Source: Paracoccus alcaliphilus (lineage in GTDB: Bacteria; Pseudomonadota; Alphaproteobacteria; Rhodobacterales; Rhodobacteraceae). From it: a DNA stretch of 64,000 nt. The translations under genes and the position numbers were made by a program. The notes under the pieces were generated by a model, which did not search any database, was not told the origin of the DNA, and saw only the letters and a list, made by a program, of their open reading frames with translations. Every line of letters begins with the position of its first letter. Within the stretch, counting starts at the first letter, position 1. The stretch spans positions 124,001 through 188,000 of the forward strand of contig NZ_CP067126.1 of the NCBI RefSeq assembly GCF_028553725.1. Direction: 5' to 3'. Shown here in pieces: positions 46,198-55,106 of this stretch.

Positions 46198-47210
46198 TCG
46201 ATCATCAGGCTGCCGTCATCGGGCAGATAAGAGGCGTCGAAGAAGCGGGCGGCGTCGGGTTCGGACTGGAAGTCATAGACGGTCTTGGTCTGCTCGATGG
46301 ATCGGGCGAAACGCTCGGGGTCGATATTGCCCATGCCATGTTCGCGGACGTAATCGGTCAGCACATTGCCCTCGACCGACAGCATCAGGCGGCGCTGTTC
46401 CAGCGCGCTGTCCGAGGCAGGGTTGCGCGAGGCCAGCGTGGCGATGGCGGCTTCGGGATCGGCGATGGCTTCTTTCCAGCCCCTTGCGGTCGCGCGGATG
46501 AAGCCGGTCACGGCCTCGGGGTTGGCCTCGGCGAAATCGGTATTGACGATGATCGCATTGCCGTAAAGCTCGACCCCGTAATCGGCCATCAGCAGCACGG
46601 TCAGATCATCGGCAGGCACGCCCAACCGTTCGGTGGACAGCGACGAGGTATAGGAAAAGCCCGTGACCGCCGCCACCTTGCCCTCGGCCAGCATCGGTTC
46701 GCGCACGGGGAAACCCACCGGGTCGATGGTGATCTGGTCCATGTCCAGCCCCTGTTCGGCGGCAAAGATCGGGAATTGCGCCCAGGCGCCATCGGGCGGC
46801 GGGGCGCCCAGCACCTTGCCCTCAAGGTCCTTCGGTTCCTCGATCCCCAGCGATTTGCGTCCGACCACGGCGAAGGGCGGCTTGTCATAGATCATCATCA
46901 CCGCCGTCACCGGCGCATCGGGGTTCTGGTCCAGAAACTTCATCAGCGAACTGACATCGGTGAACCCGACCGGGAACGCCCCCGTCGCCACCTTCGGGAT
47001 CGCATCCAGCGAACCGTTGCCCTCGCTGATCTCGACCGTCAGGCCCTCTTCGGCGTAAAAGCCCTGTTCGATGGCCAGCGTATAGGGGGCGGCGGGGCCT
47101 TCGAACTTCCAGTCGAGGGTAAAGGCCATCGGGGTCTGGGCGGCTGCCGCCGATGCGGTCAGGGCCAGAAACGTGGCTGCGGTCAGTCCGCGAAGGGCGG
47201 AAACGGGCAT
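46194..47210 (-). CDS. NMT1/THI5-like periplasmic binding protein
   Basis: 338 residues with a Sec signal (residues 1-24, ending in ASAAAAQ). The NMT1/THI5 fold shows as FTLDWKFEGPAAPYTLAIEQ and GFYAEEGLTVEI. Family members bind pyrimidine, riboflavin, sulfonate or aromatic ligands. First gene of the SBP-ATPase-permease-cbiZ unit, separated from the F420 operon by a strong hairpin. The ligand may be a cofactor-like or amide-bearing molecule, but sequence does not tell. Confidence 0.88.
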   Translation of the reverse strand: MPVSALRGLTAATFLALTASAAAAQTPMAFTLDWKFEGPAAPYTLAIEQGFYAEEGLTVEISEGNGSLDAIPKVATGAFPVGFTDVSSLMKFLDQNPDAPVTAVMMIYDKPPFAVVGRKSLGIEEPKDLEGKVLGAPPPDGAWAQFPIFAAEQGLDMDQITIDPVGFPVREPMLAEGKVAAVTGFSYTSSLSTERLGVPADDLTVLLMADYGVELYGNAIIVNTDFAEANPEAVTGFIRATARGWKEAIADPEAAIATLASRNPASDSALEQRRLMLSVEGNVLTDYVREHGMGNIDPERFARSIEQTKTVYDFQSEPDAARFFDASYLPDDGSLMIE

Positions 47211-47367
47211 GGCGAAGCTCCTGTTCGTCTGTCTTGCACATCATTTGCCAGACAGTCGTCGGCTGGTGAAGGGCAAGCGGCTGAAAAGCCGGGCAAAAGT
47301 GAATCGGCTACCAGTCTTGCACGATCCTTGCGCCTTGTGTCCAGAAAATGCGCATCATCGTCGTATC

Positions 47368-47391
47368 GGCCATGCGGCATCCCGCATGGCC
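47368..47391. terminator. Terminator after the F420 operon
   Basis: GGCCATGCGG (47368-47377), loop CATC, CCGCATGGCC (47382-47391): a perfect 10-bp stem with a 4-nt loop 12 bp after the oxidoreductase stop. It separates the F420 operon from the ABC/cbiZ unit on the same strand. No T-run follows. Confidence 0.7.
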
Positions 47392-47403
47392 GGGCCGGTG
47401 GTG

Positions 47404-48405
47404 TCAGCGAAAGGCGGGGATCACCTTTTCGGCGTAATCGGCGATGATCTTTTCCTCGTCGCCGCTGTCCAGATAGATGTTGAACTGCGTCGTGCCCGCC
47501 GCCTGCAATTCGCGGATCTTCTCGACATGCTGTTCGGGCGTGCCAAGGACGCAGAAGCTTTGGACGATATCGTCGGTGATGAAGTCCAGATAGGGGTTAT
47601 CGCTTTGCCCATGCTTGGAATAATCGTAGCCGCGCCGGTTCTCGATATAGCTGGTCAGGCTGGCCGGAACCCTGTCGGTATCGGCGCCGTATTTCTCGAC
47701 GATATCGGCGACATGGTTGCCCACCATCGCCGGGAACCAGCGGGTCTTTTCCAGCGCCTCGTCCATCGGGCCGGTATGGGCGGGGGCGGCCGACATGACG
47801 CGATAGTTCGACATGTCGCGCCCGGCCTCGGTGCCCGCCTTCTTCGCCTCGTCCGCCAGCCATTTCACGATCGAGGGCTCGGCGATCTGAAGGATCAGCC
47901 CGTCGCCCACCCGCCCGGCCGAGGACAGCGCCTTCGGCCCATAGGCCGCGACCCAGACCGGCAGTTCATAGCCATCGGCCCAGGGGAACTGCACCGGCTC
48001 GGGCGTTTCGCCATATTGCACCGCCTCGCCCCGGACCAGCGCCTTGACGACATGGGCGAATTCCTCCAGCCGGGCCAGCGGGGCGGGCTTGCGGCCCATG
48101 ACCCGCACGGCGCTGTCGCCCCGGCCCAGACCGATATCGAAACGCCCGCCCGACTGCTTGGCCAGCGAGCCGAACAGCGACGCCGCATGAGACCATTCGC
48201 GGGTATTGGGGTTGGTCACGCAGGGGCCGAAGCGCATCTTCGTGGTGTGTTCCATGCACATCGCCATCGCGGCATAGCTTTCGCGCCACAGGATATGGCT
48301 GTCATAGAACCAGCAATAGGCAAAGCCCGCGTTTTCCGCCTGCCGCACCAGGGCCCTTGCCCGGTTCGGTTCGACGAAGCCCTTGAAACAGATTGCAAAT
48401 TCCAT
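47404..48405 (-). CDS. Luciferase-like, probably F420-dependent oxidoreductase
   Basis: 333 residues of the bacterial luciferase-like (LLM) TIM-barrel family. FVEPNRARALVRQAENAGF and FGPCVTNPNTREW are typical of the F420-using branch related to methylene-tetrahydromethanopterin reductase. ATG 48405 gives the family N-terminus MEFAICFKGF. It lies at the end of the F420 synthesis operon, so it is a likely consumer of F420H2. Its substrate is unknown. Confidence 0.85.
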   Translation of the reverse strand: MEFAICFKGFVEPNRARALVRQAENAGFAYCWFYDSHILWRESYAAMAMCMEHTTKMRFGPCVTNPNTREWSHAASLFGSLAKQSGGRFDIGLGRGDSAVRVMGRKPAPLARLEEFAHVVKALVRGEAVQYGETPEPVQFPWADGYELPVWVAAYGPKALSSAGRVGDGLILQIAEPSIVKWLADEAKKAGTEAGRDMSNYRVMSAAPAHTGPMDEALEKTRWFPAMVGNHVADIVEKYGADTDRVPASLTSYIENRRGYDYSKHGQSDNPYLDFITDDIVQSFCVLGTPEQHVEKIRELQAAGTTQFNIYLDSGDEEKIIADYAEKVIPAFR

Positions 48406-48436
48406 TTCTCTAACTCTCCCTGTCATCGTTTTTCCG

Positions 48437-49105
48437 TCAGTGTTCGGGGGCCCAGATGCGGATTCCCGCATGGCTGAAGGGCACCTCTTTCGAGATGTTG
48501 ATGCGGATCAGGATCGGCGTGATCGCCTCGATACAGCGGGCGGCCTGCGCGTCGCCTGCGTTATAGGCCTCGACCCCCAGCCTTCGGATCAGCGCCATCG
48601 TCTTGCGCCGCGCCTCAAGATCGTTGCCGCAGACCAGAATGTCGCAATTGATCGGCTGGTCCAGCGTCCCCAGCGTTCTGGCCGAGACATTGTGCAGCGC
48701 CCCCACCACCGGGATATCGTCACCCAGCAACGCCTGCGCGGCCTCGGTCGCGGACCCTTCGGGCGGCATCGAGACCTTTTTCGGATCGCCGGGCGACAGC
48801 GGCACCACGATATCGACCAGCACCTTGCCTGCCAGATGCGGTTTCAGCGCCCGCAACGTGGCCTCATGGGCGGCGAAGGGCACGGCAAGGATGACCATCT
48901 CATCCGCCGCCCTGATCGCCGCGACATTGTCATGCCCGGTAATCACCGCCGCGCCGTCGGGCAGCCTTGCGGTCAATTCGGCGGCGATGTCAGCCGCCCG
49001 CGCACCTTCGCGCGATCCCAGCGCGACCGGCACGCCCGCGATGGCAAAGCGCAGCGCAAGCCCCTGTCCCTGCGGGCCGGTGCCGCCGATGATGGCAATG
49101 GTCAT
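48437..49105 (-). CDS. npdG: NADPH-dependent F420 reductase
   Basis: 222 residues. The Rossmann N-terminus [20 protein letters not shown] and LGSREGARA are characteristic of NpdG/Fno, which transfers hydride between NADPH and F420. The [11 protein letters not shown] region is also conserved. ATG 49105 overlaps the cofE stop. Reduces the F420 made by the genes upstream in the operon. Confidence 0.9.
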   Translation of the reverse strand: MTIAIIGGTGPQGQGLALRFAIAGVPVALGSREGARAADIAAELTARLPDGAAVITGHDNVAAIRAADEMVILAVPFAAHEATLRALKPHLAGKVLVDIVVPLSPGDPKKVSMPPEGSATEAAQALLGDDIPVVGALHNVSARTLGTLDQPINCDILVCGNDLEARRKTMALIRRLGVEAYNAGDAQAARCIEAITPILIRINISKEVPFSHAGIRIWAPEH

Positions 49106-49884
49106 CTGAACTGATCCTCTTGCTGTTTGCGGATGATGTCGGTGGCGCGGCTGGCCGGATCCGGGCGCCAGTCCAGCCCGCGCAGCAGCACCAGAGGCGT
49201 GCGGGCATTCTTGCGCACCACCAGCCCGGATGCGGCGGCGATCTCGTCCGCCAGCGCGGGTTCGGTGACCTGCAACGGGCGGCCCCATGCGTCGTGGTTA
49301 CCCTGTTCGCGGATGGTCGCGGGAACCCCGGCCAGCCCGATGGCGACATTCACCTGACCCATGCGCCACGGCCGCCCGAACGTGTCGGTCATCACCACCC
49401 CGATCCTTGCGCCAAAGTGGGCGGCCAGCGCATCGGCCAGCCTGCGGCAGCTTGCGTCGGGATCGGCGGGCAGGGTCAGCGCGGCATCCCGCTGGCCAAG
49501 GTTCGATTCATCCACCCCGGCATTGGCCGAGATGAAGCCCAGCCGGTGTTCGCAGATCATCACGCCCTCTGGCGCGCCGGGCGCGCGCCATGCCCGCAGG
49601 ATGCGGCGGGTTTCGCGCAGAACGACCTCGACCTTGCGGGGATCCTTGTTCAGTTCCTGCGCCAGTTGCAGGGCCCGGTCCGAGGGCGTCACGCTGTCAT
49701 AGGGGATCAGGCAGCCCTCGGCCTTCGAGACGACCTTCTGCGCCACACACAGGATATCGCCATCGGCCAGCGCCAGCCCCGCGCCCTCCAGCGCCGTGGC
49801 AAGGATCGTTGCCAGATCGTCGCCCGGCTGGATGTCGGGGATGCCGGGGATCGCGGTCAGGCTGACGGGCGCGGGCGGTGTCAT
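49102..49884 (-). CDS. cofE: Coenzyme F420-0:L-glutamate ligase CofE
   Basis: 260 residues: [14 protein letters not shown] near residue 45, then [19 protein letters not shown] and the [20 protein letters not shown] block, all conserved in CofE. It adds gamma-linked glutamates to F420-0 with GTP. The nitroreductase-like domain fused in mycobacterial FbiB is absent, so a short glutamate tail is expected. Coupled on both sides by ATGA overlaps. Confidence 0.94.
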   Translation of the reverse strand: MTPPAPVSLTAIPGIPDIQPGDDLATILATALEGAGLALADGDILCVAQKVVSKAEGCLIPYDSVTPSDRALQLAQELNKDPRKVEVVLRETRRILRAWRAPGAPEGVMICEHRLGFISANAGVDESNLGQRDAALTLPADPDASCRRLADALAAHFGARIGVVMTDTFGRPWRMGQVNVAIGLAGVPATIREQGNHDAWGRPLQVTEPALADEIAAASGLVVRKNARTPLVLLRGLDWRPDPASRATDIIRKQQEDQFR

Positions 49885-50519
49885 GGCCGCACCTCGGCCA
49901 ATGTGGCGCGTAGGGGGTGGGTCAGCAGGGCGGACAGGTCCTCTTGCCGGTCGATATCGTGCCGCAGGCTGGCCAGCGCCGGGGTCTCCGGATCCAGCCC
50001 CGCCGCTCGCGCCGCCGCGCAATGGGCCATGAAAGAGCCGGGGCCATAGTGGAAATCCATCCGCGCAGGCAGCGGCAGCAGCAGCGCATTGGTGCCGCCA
50101 TCGGCGGATGCGCAGATCACCACCCGGTCGGGGTCGGCCGGACGGTCCAGCAGCGCCAGCAGATCCCGTTGCGTCGGCGCGGCCAGATCGCCGGGCAGCA
50201 CCGCCATGCCGTGATGGCCACGCAGCACGGCCCATCCGGCTGCCTGCCGGATGGCACCGTTCAGGCCGCCGGTTGCGCCCTCGGGAATCACCCGGACGCC
50301 AAGCCCGTGCGCCAGCTCCGCGATCGCCGGGCTGGCGGTGACGGTGGCGATCTCGAAAGGGTGGGTGGCATCGGCCTGCGCCCTTTGCAGCCGGTGCAGC
50401 ACGCGCGTGAACAGCAGGCTGGCCAGCCGTGCCCGCCGCGCGGGGGGCAGCACCGCGCCCAGCCGGGTCTTGGCCCGCGCCGGGTCCTTCATCGGCACCA
50501 CGACCAGACGCGCGCTCAT
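49881..50519 (-). CDS. cofC: 2-phospho-L-lactate guanylyltransferase CofC
   Basis: 212 residues of the CofC/FbiD nucleotidyltransferase family: VVVPMKDPARAKTRLGAVL at the N-terminus, VLPGDLAAPTQRD near residue 110, and SADGGTNALLLP. It activates a three-carbon phosphate (2-phospholactate, phosphoenolpyruvate or 3-phosphoglycerate depending on lineage) with GTP. Which one is used here cannot be read with confidence. Confidence 0.92.
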   Translation of the reverse strand: MSARLVVVPMKDPARAKTRLGAVLPPARRARLASLLFTRVLHRLQRAQADATHPFEIATVTASPAIAELAHGLGVRVIPEGATGGLNGAIRQAAGWAVLRGHHGMAVLPGDLAAPTQRDLLALLDRPADPDRVVICASADGGTNALLLPLPARMDFHYGPGSFMAHCAAARAAGLDPETPALASLRHDIDRQEDLSALLTHPLRATLAEVRP

Positions 50520-51451
50520 GCCGTCACCTGCGCCAGTTCGAGCAACTCGCCCGCCAGCCGCTGCTTGTCGGCCTGATCACGCATCAGGATCGGGCGGCAT
50601 TCGGCCCGCATCCCCAGTGCCGTGATGGGGTCGCGCAGGTCCGCGTCCTGAGCATCGATCACCAGCAGGTCGATCAGCCCGGCATAGCGTTCCGCCACCC
50701 CCAGCGCATCCGCCCGCATTCCCAGCGCCGCCATCATCCGATCCGCCGGACCCTTGACGACCTTGCCCGCGATGAAGGGGCTGACGGCCAGTTTCGGCGC
50801 CTTCGCGGCCCGGAAGGCCTCGGTGATGCCGTTGATGCCAAGGATCGGCGCGATGCTGACCAGTGGGTTCGAGGGCGCCAGCACCAGCAGATCGGCCCCG
50901 GTGATCGCGGCCAGAGCCTCGGGCGTGGGGCGGGCGCTGTCGATGCCGTCGAAACGCAGCTCGCGGATTTCGGGAGCGCATTTCTCGCGCACGAAATATT
51001 CCTGAAAGCTCAGCCAGCCGGCATCGGCGCGCACCCGCGTCTGCACCCGGTCATCGGTCGGCAGGACGATGCGCGGGCCGACCCCCAGCGCCCGGGCCGC
51101 ATCCTGCGCGATCAGGCTGGGCCGGTCGCCGCGCCCGCGCCGCATGGTGCGCCAGATATGCAGCCCGAAATCGCGGTCGCCAAGCGACATCCAGCAATCC
51201 TGCCCCAGCCGGAACAGCACCTCCAGCGCGCGGTGGCCCTCGTCGGCGACGCCCCAGCCCTGACTGCGGTCGATCAGCCCGGCAAGACTGTAGGTCAGCG
51301 TATCGATATCGGGCGAGACCCACAGCCCGTGAAATTCGTCGTCATCGGCGATATTGCCGATCACCGTCAGCGTGACATCGGGCAGGGCGGCCAGCCCCTC
51401 GGCCATCTTGGCGCCGCCGACGCCACCGGCCAGCAGGGTGACGCGGGTCAT
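50516..51451 (-). CDS. cofD: 2-phospho-L-lactate transferase CofD
   Basis: 311 residues starting with VTLLAGGVGGAKMAEGL and then NIADDDEFHGLWVSPDIDT, the Fo- and GDP-binding signature of CofD/FbiA. LAPSNPLVSIAPIL appears mid-protein. It transfers the phospho-acid moiety to Fo. ATGA overlaps with cofH and cofC. Confidence 0.96.
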   Translation of the reverse strand: MTRVTLLAGGVGGAKMAEGLAALPDVTLTVIGNIADDDEFHGLWVSPDIDTLTYSLAGLIDRSQGWGVADEGHRALEVLFRLGQDCWMSLGDRDFGLHIWRTMRRGRGDRPSLIAQDAARALGVGPRIVLPTDDRVQTRVRADAGWLSFQEYFVREKCAPEIRELRFDGIDSARPTPEALAAITGADLLVLAPSNPLVSIAPILGINGITEAFRAAKAPKLAVSPFIAGKVVKGPADRMMAALGMRADALGVAERYAGLIDLLVIDAQDADLRDPITALGMRAECRPILMRDQADKQRLAGELLELAQVTA

Positions 51452-52695
51452 TCCGCGGCCTCGATGCGCCGGGGAAACATTTCCAGGAAATCCAGCGGGT
51501 CGCGACCGCCACGCGCGACCAGAGGGGCAAGTGCCGCCGGGTCGTGATCGTCATAGACCTCGCGGATGTCATAGACCGTATTGCGCCGCACCGGCACCCG
51601 TCCGGCGGCACGGATCATCCGCACCAGTTCATGCGCGGTAATTTCCTGCCCGTGGCTGGCCCCTGCGGCGCGGGAAATGCTTTCATTCATCAGCGTGCCG
51701 CCCAGATCGTTGACGCCGCGATGCAGCATCTGCTGCGCCCGGGCCGCGCCCAGTTTCGTCCACGACACCTGAATATTGTCGATCCAGCCCGCCAGCATCA
51801 GACGGCTGACGGCGTGCATCCGGTCCACCTCGTCCTCGGTCGGGCCGGGGCGCACGCGGTCGGGGGCCTGCGTATAAAGCGGTGATTCCGTATGCACGAA
51901 GGACAGCGGCACCAGTTCGGTGAATCCGCCGGTGTCCTTCTGGATCCGCCGCAGCAGCGCGATATGCGCGGCCCAATGTTCAGGCCCGTCGATATGGCCG
52001 TACATGATGGTGGCGGTGGTCGGGATGCCGACCTCATGCGCGGCGCGGATGATTTCGACCCAGACCTCGGCGGACAGCTTGTTCTTGGTCAGTTGTTGGC
52101 GCACCTCGGTATCCAGAATTTCCGCCGCCGTGCCGGGCATCGAGCCCAGACCCGCCGCCTTCAACTCGGCCAGAAAATCGTGATAGCCGCGCCGGGATTT
52201 GGTCGCGCCATACCAGATCTCGAAGGGCGAGAAGGCGTGGATATGCATGTCGGGCAGGGCGTCCTTGATCGCGGTGATGATGCGGCGGTAATGATCGCCC
52301 TCCATCTTTGGATGCAGCCCGCCCTGAATGCAGACCTCGGTCGCGCCCCGGTCCCAGGCCTGCTGGGCGCGGGCGGTGATCTGCTCAAGGCTCAGCCATT
52401 CGGCGCCGGTTTCCTCGGCCCGCTTGGCGAAACCGCAAAAGCGGCAGCCCATATAGCAGATGTTGGTAAAGTTGATATTGCGGTTCACCACGAAGCTGAC
52501 CCTGTCGCCATTGGCGCGGCGGCGCATCTCGTCGGCGCTGGCATAGAGGGCGGGCTTGTCGGCGCCCTCGGCCTGAAACAGGATGACGCCCTCGGCTTCC
52601 GAAACCTCGCCCCCCGACAGGACCTTTTCGAGGATCGCGCGGACCGGGGGGCTGGCGTGGCGCAGTTCCGACAGATCGCCCGTTGGCAGGGTCAT
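51448..52695 (-). CDS. cofH: Fo synthase subunit 2, radical SAM CofH
   Basis: 415 residues with the radical-SAM cysteines Cys80, Cys84 and Cys87 (CYMGCRFC) and the ACIQGGLHP-like VCIQGGLHPKMEGDHY block. CofH makes the diaminouracil-tyrosine adduct that CofG closes to Fo. It is a separate gene, not fused as in actinobacterial FbiC. ATG 52695 overlaps the cofG stop. Confidence 0.94.
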   Translation of the reverse strand: MTLPTGDLSELRHASPPVRAILEKVLSGGEVSEAEGVILFQAEGADKPALYASADEMRRRANGDRVSFVVNRNINFTNICYMGCRFCGFAKRAEETGAEWLSLEQITARAQQAWDRGATEVCIQGGLHPKMEGDHYRRIITAIKDALPDMHIHAFSPFEIWYGATKSRRGYHDFLAELKAAGLGSMPGTAAEILDTEVRQQLTKNKLSAEVWVEIIRAAHEVGIPTTATIMYGHIDGPEHWAAHIALLRRIQKDTGGFTELVPLSFVHTESPLYTQAPDRVRPGPTEDEVDRMHAVSRLMLAGWIDNIQVSWTKLGAARAQQMLHRGVNDLGGTLMNESISRAAGASHGQEITAHELVRMIRAAGRVPVRRNTVYDIREVYDDHDPAALAPLVARGGRDPLDFLEMFPRRIEAAE

Positions 52696-53831
52696 TGCAC
52701 CTCTCCGATATGGCGTTGGTCGCGGGCCAGCCCTTCGGCTCCGGCAAGCGCCGAGACGCGGGCCAGCACCGGCGGGCTTATGAAATCGCCGCCCTGCATG
52801 AAGCGCGGATAGACCGTCAGCCTTTCGCGCAGCTCGAACCCCGCTTCGGCGCAGGATGCCGCCAGCGTACGGATTTCGGGCCATTCATGCTGCGGGTTGA
52901 TGAAGTCGATGGTGACCGGGGAAATCCCGCCCCAGTCATTGATCCCCGCGCCCAGATAGGCGATGTGGCGCGCCGACAGGTTCGGGGGCGCCTGAAGGCT
53001 GATATCGGGCGACAGGATGATCCGCGCGGCGGCGATGGTGCGCAGCATGTCCTCCAGCGATGGCTCGGGGTGGTTCGCCATCGCGATATCGGGCTTGCGC
53101 TGGAAGTTCTGGATGATGACCTCTTGGATATGGCCGTGGCGGCGGTGGGCGGCGTCGATGGCATGCAGGGCCTCCAGCCGTTCGGCCCATGTCTCGCCGA
53201 TGCCGATCAGCAGGCCGGTGGTGAAGGGCACCCGCCGCAGCCCGGCGCGGTCCAGCGTGCGCAGCCGTTGCAGCGGCACCTTGTCGGGGCAGGCGTGATG
53301 TGGCCCGCCCTTGCGCATCAGGCGGCGGCTGACGGTTTCCAGCATCATCCCCATCGAGGCCGCGACCGGGCGCAACTCTTCCAGTTCCGCGTCGGTCAGC
53401 GTGCCCGCGTTCACATGCGGCAGCAGCGAGGTCTCGTTCAGCACCAGCGCGCACATGTCGCGCAGATAGGCGGTCATGCGCGTGTAACCCAGCCGCGCCA
53501 GCCCGGCCCGCGCGGCTTCGTGGCGCAGTTCGGGCTTTTCGCCAAGACTGAACAGCAGTTCCTTGCAACCCTCGGCCTCGCCCCGCCGGGCGCTGGCCAG
53601 CACCTGATCGGGGGTCATGATATTGGCCTGCGGCGAACCCGGGTCCTTGACGAAGGTGCAGTAACCGCAGGTGTCGCGGCACATATTCGTCAGCGGCACG
53701 AAGACCTTGCGCGAATAGGTGACGGTGCGACCCCAATGCGTGTCGCGGATCCGCGCCGCTTCGCCCAGCAGGTCATCCAGATGCTGCGGCAGGATACGCG
53801 GACTGTCGGCGTCCGGCATCGGCATGTTCAT
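52692..53831 (-). CDS. cofG: Fo synthase subunit 1, radical SAM CofG
   Basis: 379 residues with radical-SAM cysteines Cys51, Cys55 and Cys58 (CRDTCGYC) after SRKVFVPLTNM, plus LGAGINDWGGISPVTIDFIN, conserved in CofG. First gene of the operon; GGGAGAGAG precedes ATG 53831. The 200-bp upstream region contains an AT-rich stretch that may be the promoter, and the divergent DUF1330 gene. Confidence 0.94.
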   Translation of the reverse strand: MNMPMPDADSPRILPQHLDDLLGEAARIRDTHWGRTVTYSRKVFVPLTNMCRDTCGYCTFVKDPGSPQANIMTPDQVLASARRGEAEGCKELLFSLGEKPELRHEAARAGLARLGYTRMTAYLRDMCALVLNETSLLPHVNAGTLTDAELEELRPVAASMGMMLETVSRRLMRKGGPHHACPDKVPLQRLRTLDRAGLRRVPFTTGLLIGIGETWAERLEALHAIDAAHRRHGHIQEVIIQNFQRKPDIAMANHPEPSLEDMLRTIAAARIILSPDISLQAPPNLSARHIAYLGAGINDWGGISPVTIDFINPQHEWPEIRTLAASCAEAGFELRERLTVYPRFMQGGDFISPPVLARVSALAGAEGLARDQRHIGEVQ

Positions 53832-54032
53832 GGTCCTCTCTCCCTGTTGGAAAGACTGCGCCCTGTGCTGCGAATCTGTCAAACATAATTTTATCAAATG
53901 GAAAAATTCTGTGGCGGTGCCGGGTGCGGATTTTTACCGGCGCACGGAATCCATGCAGAATCTTGCTGCATTCATGGGATGTTGGTGGAATGATCGGCGG
54001 ATCGCAAAGCTGTCCGACCGAAAGGAAACAGG

Positions 54033-54323
54033 ATGCCCAAGGCCTATTGGATCGCCCATGTCACGGTGACCGATCCCGAACCCTATGCCCTTTATGCCGC
54101 TGGCGCGTCCGCGGCCTTTGCCAGATACGGCGCCCGGATTCTGGCGCGCGGCGGCACCGTCAACCAGCTGGAGGGCGAGGGCCACCCCCGCAATGTGGTG
54201 ATCGAGTTCGACAGCATGCAGGCGGCGCTGGACTGCTATCACTCGCCCGAATATCAGGCTGCGAAAGAGCATCGCCGCGATGCGGGCATCGCCAATATCA
54301 TGATCGTCGAGGGGGCAGAGTAA
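54033..54323 (+). CDS. DUF1330 family protein
   Basis: 96 residues, the typical size for DUF1330 (dimeric alpha-beta barrel). AYWIAHVTVTDPEPYALYAA opens it and NVVIEFDSMQAALDCYHSPE is the conserved middle. The family has no firm function. It is divergent from cofG, so it may share regulatory DNA with the F420 operon. Confidence 0.88.
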   Translation: MPKAYWIAHVTVTDPEPYALYAAGASAAFARYGARILARGGTVNQLEGEGHPRNVVIEFDSMQAALDCYHSPEYQAAKEHRRDAGIANIMIVEGAE

Positions 54324-54324
54324 C

Positions 54325-54342
54325 GCGGGCCGTCAGGCCCGC
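54325..54342. terminator. Terminator between DUF1330 gene and entA
   Basis: GCGGGCC-GTCA-GGCCCGC is a perfect 7-bp stem with a tetraloop, overlapping the entA stop codon and starting 2 bp after the DUF1330 stop. It probably serves both convergent genes. Confidence 0.6.
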
Positions 54343-55106
54343 AACGTTGCGCCGCCATCGACATAGATGTCGGTCATGGTCACATGGCCCGCCTGTTCCG
54401 ACAGCAGATACATGACCGCCGCCGCGATATCCTCGGGCGTGGCCAGTTTTCCCAGCGGAATCCCGGCGCGGAAACTTGCGCCGTCGCCCGCGATCACCCG
54501 CGCCGCGCCGTCGTCGTCCTGCCACATGCCGGTCTGCATCGGCGTCAGGGTAGAGCCCGGCGCGACGATATTGCAGCGGATGCCGTGCCGGGCCAGTTCC
54601 AGCCCCAGACAGCGGGTCAGCATCGTCGCCGCCGCCTTGGATGCGGCATAGATGCCCATGTTCATGCGCGGGATCCCGGCGGCGTTGGAACTGACGGTCA
54701 CCATCGCGCCGCCCTTGCCATGCGCCACCATCGCCCGCCCGAAGGCCGTGGTGACATTGAAGGTGCCGCGCGCATTGACGTCCATGACCCGGTCCCATTC
54801 CTGCGCCGGGGCCTCCAGCATGGGCAGGGTGGACAGAACCCCCGCCGCGTGAACCCCCAGCATCAGCGGACCGAACCGCGCCTCGGCCTCGGCGATCAGC
54901 GCATCGGGGCTGTCCTGCCCGACATCCAGCGCCTGCCAGATCAGCCGGTCGCCGTCGATGAAATCGCCCGCCGCCAAAGCCCCGGGCGTATCGGTGGCGA
55001 CGACCATGGCCCCGGCCTCTTGCAGCGCCGCGACCAGCGCCTGTCCGATGCCGCCCGCGGCCCCGGTGACAAAGGCCAGCCGGTCCTGAAAACCCGTCAG
55101 CTTCAT
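54333..55106 (-). CDS. entA: 2,3-dihydro-2,3-dihydroxybenzoate dehydrogenase EntA
   Basis: 257-residue short-chain dehydrogenase. The NAD motif is FVTGAAGGIGQAL, the catalytic YxxxK is in YAASKAAA (about residue 147), with an upstream Ser in VTVSSNAAG. The late APGSTLTPMQTGMW block is typical of EntA/DhbA. Last step to 2,3-dihydroxybenzoate. ATG 55106 follows AGGAGGAG and overlaps the entB stop. Confidence 0.92.
   Translation of the reverse strand: MKLTGFQDRLAFVTGAAGGIGQALVAALQEAGAMVVATDTPGALAAGDFIDGDRLIWQALDVGQDSPDALIAEAEARFGPLMLGVHAAGVLSTLPMLEAPAQEWDRVMDVNARGTFNVTTAFGRAMVAHGKGGAMVTVSSNAAGIPRMNMGIYAASKAAATMLTRCLGLELARHGIRCNIVAPGSTLTPMQTGMWQDDDGAARVIAGDGASFRAGIPLGKLATPEDIAAAVMYLLSEQAGHVTMTDIYVDGGATLRA

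Noticed and set aside
51448..53831. Radical SAM pair as menaquinone futalosine enzymes MqnE/MqnC
   Set aside because: Linked to cofC, cofD and cofE in one coupled operon, with CofG- and CofH-type cysteine contexts.
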